Shown here: piece after piece, positions 1 through 8,564 of the stretch
How the letters are laid out: each line of letters opens with the position of its first letter
How positions within the stretch are numbered: the first letter of the stretch is position 1
Source of the DNA: Daejeonella rubra
GTDB taxonomy: Bacteria > Bacteroidota > Bacteroidia > Sphingobacteriales > Sphingobacteriaceae
Direction: 5' to 3'
DNA: 64,000 nt
Assembly (NCBI RefSeq): GCF_900103545.1
Contig: NZ_FNHH01000007.1
Coordinates: 62,001-126,000 of the forward strand
Position numbers and translations under genes: made by a program
The notes under the pieces: generated by a model
Told to the model about the DNA's origin: nothing
The model's database searches: none
The model's input: the letters and a program-made list of their open reading frames with translations, nothing else

Positions 1-33
1 GGCATTGGGGCTGTAAAATGGAATACTGTAAAA

Positions 34-774
34 ATGACTTCTGAAGATACTACCAGAATAAATAAATATCTGAGTGAGATAGGTTATTGCTCACGCAGAG
101 CTGCTGATAAGCTGATACTTGAAAATAGGGTTACTATCAATGGGAGCGTGCCTGAAATGGGGACCAAGATCATCCCTGGTGATATTGTGAAAGTTGATGG
201 GAAACTGGTCTCCAAACCTGAGGAAAAGCCTGTTTATATAGCTTTTAATAAGCCCATCGGAATTGTTTGCACCACTGATACCAAGGCTGAAAAGAATAAT
301 ATTATTGATTATATTAAGTACCCAAAACGCATATTCCCGATCGGCCGTTTGGATAAACCAAGTGAAGGATTAATTCTGCTGACAAGCGACGGAGATATAG
401 TGAACAAGATCCTCCGTGCCAGAAACAACCATGAAAAAGAATATATAGTCTCTGTTAACAGGCCTATTACCCCCGAATTTCTGAAGAAAATGAGAAACGG
501 TGTGCCAATTCTTGATACCATAACCCGGGAGTGTGAGGTTGAACAGATCGATAAAAATAAATTCAGGATCATTCTTACTCAAGGCCTAAACCGGCAGATA
601 CGCAGAATGTGTGAGTTCCTTGACTTTAAGGTTACGAAGCTAAAAAGGGTGAGAATAATGAATATTAAGCTCGATATCCCGATAGGAAAATGGAGATACC
701 TGAGCATTGATGAAATGAATGAGATCAACAGACTGATCTCATCCTCCTCTAAAACTCATACAGACTCTGAATAA
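34..774 (+). CDS. rluF: 23S rRNA pseudouridine synthase, RluF-like (RsuA family)
   Basis: This 246-residue protein should isomerise a uridine of 23S rRNA to pseudouridine. An S4 RNA-binding domain occupies about residues 8-55 (RINKYLSEIGYCSRRAAD), followed by the RsuA/RluB/E/F catalytic domain. The motif FPIGRLDKPSEGLILLT carries the catalytic aspartate at about residue 107, and GLNRQIRRMCEF is the family signature near residue 185. The ATG at 34 gives the normal family N-terminus, although the frame stays open to the left edge of the window. It ends 4 bases before a convergent gene. Family assignment is firm; RluF rather than RluB/RluE rests on general resemblance. Confidence 0.9.
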   Translation: MTSEDTTRINKYLSEIGYCSRRAADKLILENRVTINGSVPEMGTKIIPGDIVKVDGKLVSKPEEKPVYIAFNKPIGIVCTTDTKAEKNNIIDYIKYPKRIFPIGRLDKPSEGLILLTSDGDIVNKILRARNNHEKEYIVSVNRPITPEFLKKMRNGVPILDTITRECEVEQIDKNKFRIILTQGLNRQIRRMCEFLDFKVTKLKRVRIMNIKLDIPIGKWRYLSIDEMNEINRLISSSSKTHTDSE

Positions 775-778
775 AGGG

Positions 779-1282
779 TTATTTCAATTCCCTCATAGGA
801 TACTTTAAAGCCATATACAGACTTAAAAACAAGCCGACCAGGAATACTCCTCCCATATATCCAAAAATTGCAAAGGCCTCCTTAGCTGCTTCACGACCCA
901 TTTCAGGGCCGTAGATTGCCGCAAAAAGCCATATAAATGGATAAAGAAAACCTCCAATTGAAACTGTATATGAAGTAATTACTTTAATTCTGTCTGGAGC
1001 TGATAAAAAGGAAATAAACAAAAGTACTCCCATGATCATTGCACCAATCCCGGTAGAATGGAAGTGAAACCGTTGATAATAACGCCAGTTTTTGTCCGCT
1101 TCAGATTTAAGTAGCGCTGCCTTTTCAACCGGATCCTGGATCTGATTTATCTTTTCATTCTTTTTAAGGCCTTCGTTGATATTATCCTTAAAATAATCTT
1201 CGTTTGCTCCGAAAATAATGGAGATAAAAACACCCCCTATAAGTGTTAAAATAGCGATTACGTATGGAATTCTATGTGTCAT
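779..1282 (-). CDS. Four-helix membrane protein of unknown function
   Basis: The 167-residue protein has four predicted membrane helices, roughly at residues 7-25, 77-94, 105-123 and 138-158. A charged loop of about 45 residues separates the first two. That loop ends in RYYQRFHFHSTGIGAM, with histidines 73 and 75 at the membrane edge. This is the kind of placement seen in haem- or metal-binding membrane proteins, but I cannot assign a family. It lies alone between rluF (convergent) and panD (same strand, 148 bases upstream), so context gives little help. Confidence 0.6.
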   Translation of the reverse strand: MTHRIPYVIAILTLIGGVFISIIFGANEDYFKDNINEGLKKNEKINQIQDPVEKAALLKSEADKNWRYYQRFHFHSTGIGAMIMGVLLFISFLSAPDRIKVITSYTVSIGGFLYPFIWLFAAIYGPEMGREAAKEAFAIFGYMGGVFLVGLFLSLYMALKYPMRELK

Positions 1283-1373
1283 AATAATAAGTTTATAATA
1301 TTTTACTTATAGGTTAAGTTAGGCATTTTCTGAAATATTTTTTGATTTTTTCATCTTGTTATTGTCTTTACAT

Positions 1374-1397
1374 AAAAAAAGGGCCTTTTTTAGGCCC
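1374..1397 (-). terminator. Intrinsic terminator after panD
   Basis: Read on the minus strand, a GGGCC/GGCCC stem with a 7-base loop is followed directly by seven T residues, about 34 bases past the panD stop codon. It is a typical rho-independent terminator. Confidence 0.8.
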
Positions 1398-1430
1398 CTG
1401 TTTTATATGTAATAAATACTTTTTATCTGG

Positions 1431-1781
1431 TTACTTCAGTTTGTTAGTCTCCTCATCCGGAAAAATAACAATCGGTTTATAATTTCTGGCTTCTTCTATC
1501 TCCATTATGGCATAAGTTATAATGATTATAACATCACCTCTCTGTACCCGTCTGGCAGCAGCGCCATTCAGTACTATTTCTCCGCTACCTCTTTTGCCCG
1601 GAATAGTATAAGTTTCAAACCGCTCTCCATTATTGTTATTTACAATTTGCACCTTTTCACCATGCAGGATCTGTGCGGCATCCATTAAATCCTCATCTAT
1701 GGTAATACTACCTATATAGTTAAGATCCGCATCAGTTACCTTGACCCTGTGAATTTTTGATTTTAAAATATGAACTTGCAT
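1431..1781 (-). CDS. panD: Aspartate 1-decarboxylase
   Basis: PanD decarboxylates L-aspartate to beta-alanine, which PanC joins to pantoate on the way to coenzyme A. The 116-residue length is normal. The self-cleavage site is visible as YIGSITID, with Gly24-Ser25 giving the pyruvoyl group, and GAAARRVQRGDVIIII is conserved near residue 75. It is single and lies about 7 kb from panC. A TAACTTTG promoter-like element (1786-1793) sits only 4 bases before the ATG, so the mRNA may be nearly leaderless. A strong terminator follows. Confidence 0.95.
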   Translation of the reverse strand: MQVHILKSKIHRVKVTDADLNYIGSITIDEDLMDAAQILHGEKVQIVNNNNGERFETYTIPGKRGSGEIVLNGAAARRVQRGDVIIIITYAIMEIEEARNYKPIVIFPDEETNKLK

Positions 1782-1785
1782 ATTG

Positions 1786-1793
1786 CAAAGTTA
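1786..1793 (-). promoter_or_regulatory. Candidate panD -7 element
   Basis: Minus-strand TAACTTTG matches the Bacteroidota -7 consensus TAnnTTTG and ends 4 bases before the panD ATG. The expected -33 TTTG is not clear (a T-rich stretch lies at the right distance), so the assignment is tentative. Confidence 0.4.
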
Positions 1794-1931
1794 ATGATTT
1801 AGATCGATTCCTATAAAGAATGCCATTTTCATTATATTCAGTATAGTTTATGCTCACTGGAATTGCATGCTTTTTTAAGCTATTAAGTCTTATTGTAGTT
1901 ATTAATAGTTTACACACCCTGGCATTAAACC

Positions 1932-1962
1932 AAAATCCCCGGCTTTATTAAAACCGGGAATT
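1932..1962 (-). terminator. Terminator after the M56 peptidase gene
   Basis: On the minus strand, ATTCCCGG pairs with CCGGGGAT around an AT-rich loop and is followed by TTTTGG. It lies about 30 bases beyond the stop of the blaI-M56 operon. Confidence 0.65.
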
Positions 1963-1990
1963 TGCAATAATTATTCATTTGGAATGTACT

Positions 1991-3718
1991 TTATTTCTTT
2001 TTTAAATTTATTTCAATAACACTTTTTCCGTTTAGATCACTGTATCTTTTACTGGCACTTTCTCCTTTTATCACATTAATAGAATGAATATTACTGGGAT
2101 CAACTCCTTTGAGTTTGGAGTTTTCAACTCTTTTTCCATCCACTATATAAACAACATTATCTGGTGTGTTATTTTTCCCCTTCGAAGGAATAAAAGAAAT
2201 AGAATCAGCGATAAGCCGAATATCACCCTCTTGAATGCTGACCTTTTTGGGATCAGTCTCATTTTCCAGTTTTTTACCTTTGAATTCATTTATTAAGCCA
2301 TTGATCTGTACTTTTTCGGTTCCTGCTTCTAAGGATTGACCCCTAAATTCAATAGTTTCCACACGGTTTACCTCCCTGGAAGCAGCTGGTTCCTGATTGA
2401 ATTTAACTTGATCATTCTTTGTGGTAATTTCAATTGCTCCTGTTCTGCCATATAAGTTATACTTTCTGGCAGCTTCTTTCTCCCCAATGACTCTGATAGT
2501 TGCTATTTCATTTTTTTTGAGTCCCATTGTTGAATTGGCAATCCGACCATTAATTAAGATAACTGGCTTTTTTTTGTCGTCTTTTGAGTTTTCTATCCTT
2601 AAATATACTTCGTCATTGTTTTCGAAAGATTTTACCTCGGGCATCGGTGGCATCGGTGGCATCGGTGGTGTTGCTGGCATTGCTGGCATCGGTGGTAATG
2701 CAGGCATCGGTGGCAATGCTGGTATTGGGGGCGTCGGCGGCATTAAAGGTTCAGGAACTGCCGGGAGTTTAGGTTTTATGGTATCTGTCTGGTTTTCAAA
2801 ATATACGTTTTCAAATTGTTCTTCCAGGATTTTAACTCTGTCTACCGCATTGACCCTGATCGAAAAAATTCCAAGGGCTATTATTATGACTGGTAATACC
2901 ATTACCCTTCTTAGGTATGAATACCTTGTGTTATTTGATTTTGTTAACATAGCTAGTCTTCGTTTAATGGATGAATAATTAAAGGCATGAATTGGGTTTA
3001 AGAAATGTGTACCGTAATGAGTTTCCAATAATAGTTTTGCAAATGCCTCTGTATTGTTTTCACCAACTGCTTCTTCGTCTGCAATAAACTCATGAATTGT
3101 TTGAAGCTCTTTCTGTATGATCCAGTTGAATGGGTTGATCCAAAATAAAGAACCAATGATCTGGCAAAATAACCTGTCCCATGAATGCTTTTGCCTGATA
3201 TGCGTTATTTCATGCTTAAATATTTTTTGTCCGTTCTCATCGTCTAAGTGGATTGACTTTTTCCAGAATAAGTTATTGAGGAATGAGAATGGCGCATTTT
3301 CGATATCAGTTTCAATAAATTCTATGCCTTCGAAATGTTGGACAAGAGATTTATTCTTTATTCTGTAAATCTTTAGAATACTGATCACTAATAGTATGAG
3401 AAGTGAAATACCGATCATCGCGATGAAAAGAAATATCCAGTCGCTATAAGCTATGGCATTCGCCGGACTTTGAATCCCAGGCTCTGCGATCATTAATAAT
3501 AATTCTTCGCTAGTTGTTTCAGCTACCGGCTTTTCAAATGTGAACCAGTGAAAATTTAACAGTGGTACGATCAGGCTTAATGCCAGGCTGATTAAAAGAT
3601 AGAAGCGATTATAATAATGAAATTTATTATCCTTCAAGGCTAAACGGTAATAGCCGTACATGATCGCTGTAATTACTGTCGATTTGAGAATGTAGATCAA
3701 AATAATTTCACTGCTCAT
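1991..3718 (-). CDS. M56 (BlaR1/MecR1-like) membrane metallopeptidase with plug-like C-terminus
   Basis: This 575-residue protein is a likely signal transducer that cleaves or inactivates the BlaI-type repressor encoded just upstream. Membrane helices lie near residues 8-25, 38-55, 93-116 and 271-287. The zinc motif HEITH is at 169-173 and the second ligand motif is HEFIADE at 209-215. Unlike BlaR1 there is no penicillin-binding domain. Residues 318-361 form a Pro/Met-rich linker of PPMPP-type repeats. Two segments then follow (about 385-435 and 518-573) that resemble TonB-receptor plug domains: a hydrophobic strand plus NG or DG, an I-x-x-I-x-V-I/K stretch, then ITTK or INLK. The ATG overlaps the blaI stop as ATGA, so the two genes are translationally coupled. 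The family call is sound; the ligand is unknown. Confidence 0.85.
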   Translation of the reverse strand: MSSEIILIYILKSTVITAIMYGYYRLALKDNKFHYYNRFYLLISLALSLIVPLLNFHWFTFEKPVAETTSEELLLMIAEPGIQSPANAIAYSDWIFLFIAMIGISLLILLVISILKIYRIKNKSLVQHFEGIEFIETDIENAPFSFLNNLFWKKSIHLDDENGQKIFKHEITHIRQKHSWDRLFCQIIGSLFWINPFNWIIQKELQTIHEFIADEEAVGENNTEAFAKLLLETHYGTHFLNPIHAFNYSSIKRRLAMLTKSNNTRYSYLRRVMVLPVIIIALGIFSIRVNAVDRVKILEEQFENVYFENQTDTIKPKLPAVPEPLMPPTPPIPALPPMPALPPMPAMPATPPMPPMPPMPEVKSFENNDEVYLRIENSKDDKKKPVILINGRIANSTMGLKKNEIATIRVIGEKEAARKYNLYGRTGAIEITTKNDQVKFNQEPAASREVNRVETIEFRGQSLEAGTEKVQINGLINEFKGKKLENETDPKKVSIQEGDIRLIADSISFIPSKGKNNTPDNVVYIVDGKRVENSKLKGVDPSNIHSINVIKGESASKRYSDLNGKSVIEINLKKK

Positions 3719-4080
3719 GGCTTTTTGTTTTTGAGTTCTTTTAAAAGCAGTTCCAGATCTTCAATTGACATTTGTTTTTTATCAACGAGGAACGAAACCA
3801 CATTTGAATAAGATCCGTCAAAATATCTTTCTGTGAGCCCTTCGATACTTTGCGCAGAATACAATGATTTTGAAACCACTGGATAATAGAGATTGTTTCG
3901 GTTTGGATTTTTGATACCAACAAAACCTTTCTCAACCAATATCTTAAGTAAGGTTGCAACAGTGTTGTTATGTGGTTTGGGATCGTCAAGCATTTCGAGG
4001 ATGTCTTTGACATAGCCACCCGCTTTGAGTGACCAAAGTACCTGCATTATTTGCTCTTCTGCCTGTGTGAGTTTTTTCAT
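3715..4080 (-). CDS. BlaI/MecI/CopY-family transcriptional repressor
   Basis: This is a winged-helix repressor expected to bind its own promoter until the partner M56 peptidase inactivates it. The N-terminus MKKLTQAEEQIMQVLWSL and the helix-turn-helix around HNNTVATLLKILVEKGFV are typical of the family. I chose the ATG at 4080 (121 residues). A TTG 21 bases further upstream is in frame, but it would add seven residues and lies inside the operator dyad. No Shine-Dalgarno is visible. It overlaps the M56 gene by 4 bases, giving a two-gene operon. Confidence 0.9.
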   Translation of the reverse strand: MKKLTQAEEQIMQVLWSLKAGGYVKDILEMLDDPKPHNNTVATLLKILVEKGFVGIKNPNRNNLYYPVVSKSLYSAQSIEGLTERYFDGSYSNVVSFLVDKKQMSIEDLELLLKELKNKKP

Positions 4081-4126
4081 TCTAACTAAATAATTAGTCA
4101 ATATTATGACTAATTATTTAGTTAGA
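4081..4126. promoter_or_regulatory. BlaI-type operator: perfect 20-bp inverted repeat
   Basis: Arms 4081-4100 and 4107-4126 are perfectly complementary over 20 bp around a 6-base spacer. Each arm contains a smaller ACTAA-N4-TTAGT near-palindrome, so the site could hold two repressor dimers. It abuts the ATG of the blaI-like gene, as expected for autoregulation. Confidence 0.75.
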
Positions 4127-4197
4127 CAAATTTTTTGCAAAAAATTTTAAATACCGCAATGAAATACGGTTTAAGGAATGGAATTTACTATTGATTT

Positions 4198-6033
4198 TTA
4201 TTCTACCGTAACCGATTTAGCAAGGTTTCTTGGCTGATCTACATTGCAACCTCTCATTACTGCAATATGGTAGGAAAGCAGTTGTAAAGGTATTGTAGCC
4301 AGCAATGGCAAGAATATTTCATCCGCATCAGGTATTTCAATTACGAAATCTGCCATATTCTTAACTACGGTATCTCCTTCGGTTACAATGGCAATTACTT
4401 TACCTTTCCTGGCTTTTACCTCCTGGATATTGCTGATCACCTTTTCGTAAGAAGAGTTCTTTGTGGCAATAAATACTACAGGCATCTCCTCATCTATCAA
4501 AGCAATAGGACCGTGTTTCATCTCTGCTGCAGGATAACCTTCTGCGTGGATATAGGATATTTCTTTGAGTTTCAGTGCGCCTTCTAATGCTACCGGAAAT
4601 CCGCTTCCTCTTCCAAGGAACAGGAAGTTTCTGGCATCCTTAAATTTTGCTGAGATCTCTTTAATACTGTCGTTTGAAAGCAGACATCTTTCAACCATGG
4701 TAGGAATATTGTCAAGTTCAGTAAGTAAATGAATTAATTTACTTTGTGTGATAGTACCCCTTTGCTGGGCCATGTATAAGGCCATCAGCGTGAGCACCGT
4801 TACCTGAGCGGTAAAGGCTTTGGTGGATGCTACCCCTATTTCTGGTCCCGCATGAGTATAAACTCCTGCATGGCTGAGCCTTGGGATTGAAGCACCCACT
4901 ACATTGCAAATACCAAATATGGTAGCACCCTTTTCCTTGGCCAGCTCAATAGCTGCCATGGTATCGGCTGTTTCCCCCGATTGGGATACTGCGATAACGA
5001 TGTCTTTTTCTGAAATGATGGGGTTACGATACCTGAACTCCGAAGCATATTCTACCTCAACAGGGATGCGTGCATATTCTTCTATGAGATACTCTCCAAC
5101 CAGACCTGCATGCCAGGAAGTACCACAGGCAACAATAACGATCCGATCAATATTTTTGAGTTTTTCAGCAAATTCTTTGATGCCACCAAGTTGCACCAGA
5201 CCTTTTTCAGGATAGATGCGGCCGCGCATACAATCCTTTATGGAGCGGGGTTGCTCATAGATCTCCTTCAGCATGAAATGATCGAATCCGCCTTTTTCAA
5301 GCATCTCAAGTTTCAGCTCCAGCTCCTGAACATATGGAATCTGAATCACATTATCTATGCTTTTGATCAGCAGTTCATTTCTTTTAATATAAGCGATCTC
5401 ATTATCATTCAGATAGATCACATTTTTGGTGTACTCTATGATTGGAGAAGCATCAGAAGCAATGAAATATTCTTTTTCGCCAACGCCAAGTACCATCGGA
5501 CTTCCTTTACGGGCTGCAATAAGTTCATCGGGTTCATCTTTGCTCATGATCACAATGGCATACGCACCAATGACCTCATTCAAGGCTATTCTGACTGATT
5601 CTCTGAGATCCAACCCAGTTTGCTCCTGTATGTCTTCAATCAGGTGAATAAGAACCTCTGTATCGGTATCGCTTTTGAAAATATGGCCCCTTGATAGGAG
5701 GGCTTCCTTTAATGAAGAATAGTTTTCGATGATACCATTATGAATAATGGCTAATCGGCCATCTCCGGATGTATGAGGGTGTGAATTTCGGTCGGAAGGT
5801 TCTCCATGGGTTGCCCATCTTGTATGGCCCATACCAATTGTGCCTTTCAGATCCTCGCTTTCAACTGATTTTTCGAGATCGCTGACTTTACCCGCTTTTT
5901 TATAAATATTCAGTGTTCCATTCATCAGCGCGACACCTGCGCTGTCATAACCGCGGTATTCCAGGCGGTGTAATCCTTTAATAACAATAGGCCAGGCTTC
6001 ACGAAAGCCAATGTAACCAATTATTCCACACAT
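4198..6033 (-). CDS. glmS: Glutamine-fructose-6-phosphate aminotransferase (isomerizing)
   Basis: GlmS makes glucosamine-6-phosphate from fructose-6-phosphate and glutamine, the entry step to UDP-GlcNAc for peptidoglycan and lipopolysaccharide. The N-terminal glutaminase domain begins MCGIIGYIG, with Cys2 as nucleophile. Two SIS sugar-isomerase domains follow, with CGTSWHAG, SQSGETADT and LGRGSGFPVALEGALKLKE visible. The C-terminus NLAKSVTVE is the family ending. At 611 residues it is full length. It is the last gene of a likely operon with the DUF4270 and short GT5 genes (gaps of 74 and 102 bases). No glmS ribozyme is apparent in the upstream gap. Confidence 0.98.
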   Translation of the reverse strand: MCGIIGYIGFREAWPIVIKGLHRLEYRGYDSAGVALMNGTLNIYKKAGKVSDLEKSVESEDLKGTIGMGHTRWATHGEPSDRNSHPHTSGDGRLAIIHNGIIENYSSLKEALLSRGHIFKSDTDTEVLIHLIEDIQEQTGLDLRESVRIALNEVIGAYAIVIMSKDEPDELIAARKGSPMVLGVGEKEYFIASDASPIIEYTKNVIYLNDNEIAYIKRNELLIKSIDNVIQIPYVQELELKLEMLEKGGFDHFMLKEIYEQPRSIKDCMRGRIYPEKGLVQLGGIKEFAEKLKNIDRIVIVACGTSWHAGLVGEYLIEEYARIPVEVEYASEFRYRNPIISEKDIVIAVSQSGETADTMAAIELAKEKGATIFGICNVVGASIPRLSHAGVYTHAGPEIGVASTKAFTAQVTVLTLMALYMAQQRGTITQSKLIHLLTELDNIPTMVERCLLSNDSIKEISAKFKDARNFLFLGRGSGFPVALEGALKLKEISYIHAEGYPAAEMKHGPIALIDEEMPVVFIATKNSSYEKVISNIQEVKARKGKVIAIVTEGDTVVKNMADFVIEIPDADEIFLPLLATIPLQLLSYHIAVMRGCNVDQPRNLAKSVTVE

Positions 6034-6107
6034 GTTGGTCAGAAGTTTAGATTTTACTAAACTACTGATTTGAATGAATATTTTAAGGGGAGTTGGGAAT
6101 TAGAAGC

Positions 6108-7490
6108 CTAATTTATTTTGCTGTAAATAATATTTAGCTTCATCTTATAACTAACTCCCGCTTTACCACTACCGATTACAGCACTTTTGGCAGTTGTTCC
6201 TGATGAAACAGGACCTGATTGACGATTATAATTCAGGCTTACCGGAGCAATGAAGGTGTCATATTGCTTTAATTTACCTTTAAGTATATTCTGAATATAG
6301 GTTGTAATTACAAACTTATATCGCTTGTTAGTCGTGTCATAAAAACCTCCAAAATCAAGGTCGGTCATTGAAACTACAGGATCGGTACTGAAATCCGGGA
6401 TAAATTGCCTTTGGTTGGCTATGTCTGTCTGGTACAGCAATAACCTCTGGGCAGGTTTGAAATTATCAGTTCCGCCTACAACGGATACTATTAGCTCAGC
6501 CTTATTGATTGTGATATTGCCAAGACTTTTTAACTTATCAATATAGGGAAAACGAATACGTGTACGCAGCCCGCCTAATCCTTGAACATAGGTATAATCA
6601 AATTTCGTGTTAGGGTTATTCAGTTGTGCCTGAATATTTGTACCAGTATAATCATGTTTAAAATCTGCAATTACAGGCGATGAATTATTCTTAATAGGGA
6701 ATTTGTGAAGGGTTGTATCTATTAAGGTGCCATTCTGGCTTTTATAGTAAACTTCAAGCCTGCTTGAATCCGTTAGGTTCAAAAATGCTATTCCTCCAGG
6801 GCCAGTAGTCTGAGCTTTATTAACAGTAAGGTACAGCCCCTTTATTGCTTTATTTAGTTCTGTATCACTGGATAAAACTGTTGAAGTGGCATTCAAAAAA
6901 TTAGTGGTAACGAAGTTTCGATCTAATTGGATACGGATATGAGGTGGCTTTGTTTTTTGCACATCAGCTTTTCCTGTAACTAATTCGTAAACTCTCACAC
7001 TATCTTTTAAATTGAATCTTAAAGATTTGCTGCCAAGTATTGTACTGCTATAACCTACAGCTTTTGTGTTATAATACGGAGTTGACTCACTCAGTGCATC
7101 TGTAAGTTGGTGAACCTCAACCTGAAATTGAGAAGTACTGTCACCATGGAATTCATTACCATAATATAATACCAATACTGCTGAATCTAACACCGGGCTT
7201 GTACCAAATGTAAGTCCCGGAGGATCAAGTGTTAGAGACATTGCAATGTTAGCAGTGGTTTTACCCATTATTGGATCATTCAGATATCCAAGGGGATACT
7301 GTTCCAGGGTATTGGTAATGATAGTATCTTCAGTTACAGTTGCAGCATTAACTGTAATGGTGTCTATAAAACTTCCTTTGATCTCTGTAGCAGGGTCAAC
7401 ATTAAGTCCGATTGACTCAGTTTCCTGACAGCCACTTAAAATAAAAAGACTTATCAACAGCGTTAATAAGTCCAGTTTGTATAATTTCAT
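6108..7490 (-). CDS. DUF4270-type lipoprotein
   Basis: A secreted lipoprotein of about 460 residues. The ATG at 7490 gives MKLYKLDLL, a hydrophobic segment and the lipobox ILSGC with the lipid-bearing Cys at residue 21. An ATG-like start 30 bases upstream would only lengthen the signal peptide. The rest is rich in beta strands and Thr/Asn, with NVDPATEIKGSFIDT near the mature N-terminus as in the DUF4270 family of Bacteroidota. The function is unknown; an outer-membrane or surface role is inferred. It sits between the short GT5 gene and glmS, an order I recall as common in Sphingobacteriales. Confidence 0.8.
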   Translation of the reverse strand: MKLYKLDLLTLLISLFILSGCQETESIGLNVDPATEIKGSFIDTITVNAATVTEDTIITNTLEQYPLGYLNDPIMGKTTANIAMSLTLDPPGLTFGTSPVLDSAVLVLYYGNEFHGDSTSQFQVEVHQLTDALSESTPYYNTKAVGYSSTILGSKSLRFNLKDSVRVYELVTGKADVQKTKPPHIRIQLDRNFVTTNFLNATSTVLSSDTELNKAIKGLYLTVNKAQTTGPGGIAFLNLTDSSRLEVYYKSQNGTLIDTTLHKFPIKNNSSPVIADFKHDYTGTNIQAQLNNPNTKFDYTYVQGLGGLRTRIRFPYIDKLKSLGNITINKAELIVSVVGGTDNFKPAQRLLLYQTDIANQRQFIPDFSTDPVVSMTDLDFGGFYDTTNKRYKFVITTYIQNILKGKLKQYDTFIAPVSLNYNRQSGPVSSGTTAKSAVIGSGKAGVSYKMKLNIIYSKIN

Positions 7491-7592
7491 CTGTATTACA
7501 TTTTTTTTTAAAAGCCTCATGACTCTATTTTTACTTCAACACTGACCAATATTAAATCATGTCAGTAGTTCAGGTCATTTGCTTATTTATTT

Positions 7593-8417
7593 TTATGCTA
7601 ATGAAATAAGTTCTTCGCTAACTATTTCTTCGTAAAGGTTGTAATAATTTTCGTAATCTGAAGTAGAATTGAACTCCAGGGTCGGTTTATTGCCTTTTTT
7701 AACAAACTTTAACACTTCTTCATTAATGTTCTCACTTGCATAAACAACAGCATCTGAGTATGAAATTGCACCCAGGTTAAGAGCTGTATTGGTAGCCTCT
7801 GAATACATTTCAGTATGCTCTGCATTCATTCCATTCATTATTGCCTTTTTTGCAAAATCAGCATTTAATGAATTCTGGAAATGGTCATCGTAAACAGAGT
7901 AAACAACTTTTGAATTTTTAAAAGTAGGATCGTCTTTGTATATAGTTTTTAAATAAGCAGGTACTAATGAACTCATCCAGCCATGGCAATGAACAATTTC
8001 TGGCGACCAACCTAATTTTTTGACTGTCTCAAGAGCTCCTTTACAGAAGAAAATAGTACGTTCGTCATTATCTTCATAGAACTTATTGCTATTATCTGCG
8101 AAGACATGTTTTCTTTGAAAGTATTCCTCATTGTCGAGGAAATAAACCTGCATACGAGCTGAAGGGATCGAAGCAACCTTAATGATCAGAGGATTATCAT
8201 TGTCGTTAATGATAATGTTCATACCTGAAAGACGAATTACTTCATGAAGCCTGTTACGACGTTCATTAATATTTCCGAAGCGGGGCATTAGTATGCGGAT
8301 TTCGAATCCTTTGTCCTGCATCGCCTGTGGCAGGTGACGGGTAATCTCAGCAATTTTGGTTAATTCTAGGAAAGGCGACATCTCATGCGTAATAAAAAGA
8401 ATCTTGGTTTTTGCCAT
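7593..8417 (-). CDS. Short glycogen/starch synthase-like protein (GT5 N-terminal domain only)
   Basis: The 274-residue protein matches only the N-terminal Rossmann half of GT5 glycogen synthases (about 470-490 residues in full-length enzymes). The N-terminus KILFITHEMSPFLELTKIAE aligns with the start of GlgA, but the ADP-glucose-binding K-x-G-G loop is not present (LTKIAEI stands there). VHCHGWMSSLVPAYLKT matches the conserved HxHxW region. The C-terminal nucleotide-binding half is absent, and the next ORF is unrelated. Glycogen synthesis is therefore doubtful; a regulatory or sugar-binding role is possible. A good minus-strand promoter lies at 8461-8491. Confidence 0.75.
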   Translation of the reverse strand: MAKTKILFITHEMSPFLELTKIAEITRHLPQAMQDKGFEIRILMPRFGNINERRNRLHEVIRLSGMNIIINDNDNPLIIKVASIPSARMQVYFLDNEEYFQRKHVFADNSNKFYEDNDERTIFFCKGALETVKKLGWSPEIVHCHGWMSSLVPAYLKTIYKDDPTFKNSKVVYSVYDDHFQNSLNADFAKKAIMNGMNAEHTEMYSEATNTALNLGAISYSDAVVYASENINEEVLKFVKKGNKPTLEFNSTSDYENYYNLYEEIVSEELISLA

Positions 8418-8460
8418 CTCCGATTTGGTTAATTTGAGGTTGTGAAAAATTTTAGAAGAG

Positions 8461-8491
8461 CAAAGATAAGCATTATCTTATGAAATATCAA
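8461..8491 (-). promoter_or_regulatory. Bacteroidota promoter of the GT5-DUF4270-glmS operon
   Basis: On the minus strand TTG (8489-8491), 20 bases, then TATCTTTG (8461-8468). This matches the Bacteroidota -33/-7 consensus and gives a 5' untranslated region of about 35-40 bases. Confidence 0.65.
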
Positions 8492-8564
8492 TGATTTACG
8501 CAAATCGTTTTGGTTCTCGGGAAGTATTTAACCATTTTTGAGGCCAGTAAAATCAGTTTATATT

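Noticed and set aside
1732..1917. 61-codon ORF overlapping the panD start
   Set aside because: It overlaps panD on the same strand in another frame and has no family features.
2421..2978. 185-codon plus-strand ORF with Gly/Ile repeats
   Set aside because: It is the reverse-strand shadow of the Pro/Met-rich linker of the M56 protein; the repeats come from that coding sequence.
4102..4197. Terminator after glmS
   Set aside because: Only a 4-bp stem with a large loop is visible; too weak to call although a T-rich stretch follows.
5904..6107. glmS ribozyme or riboswitch
   Set aside because: The gap before glmS is only about 74 bases with no conserved ribozyme core, and such elements are not expected in Bacteroidota.
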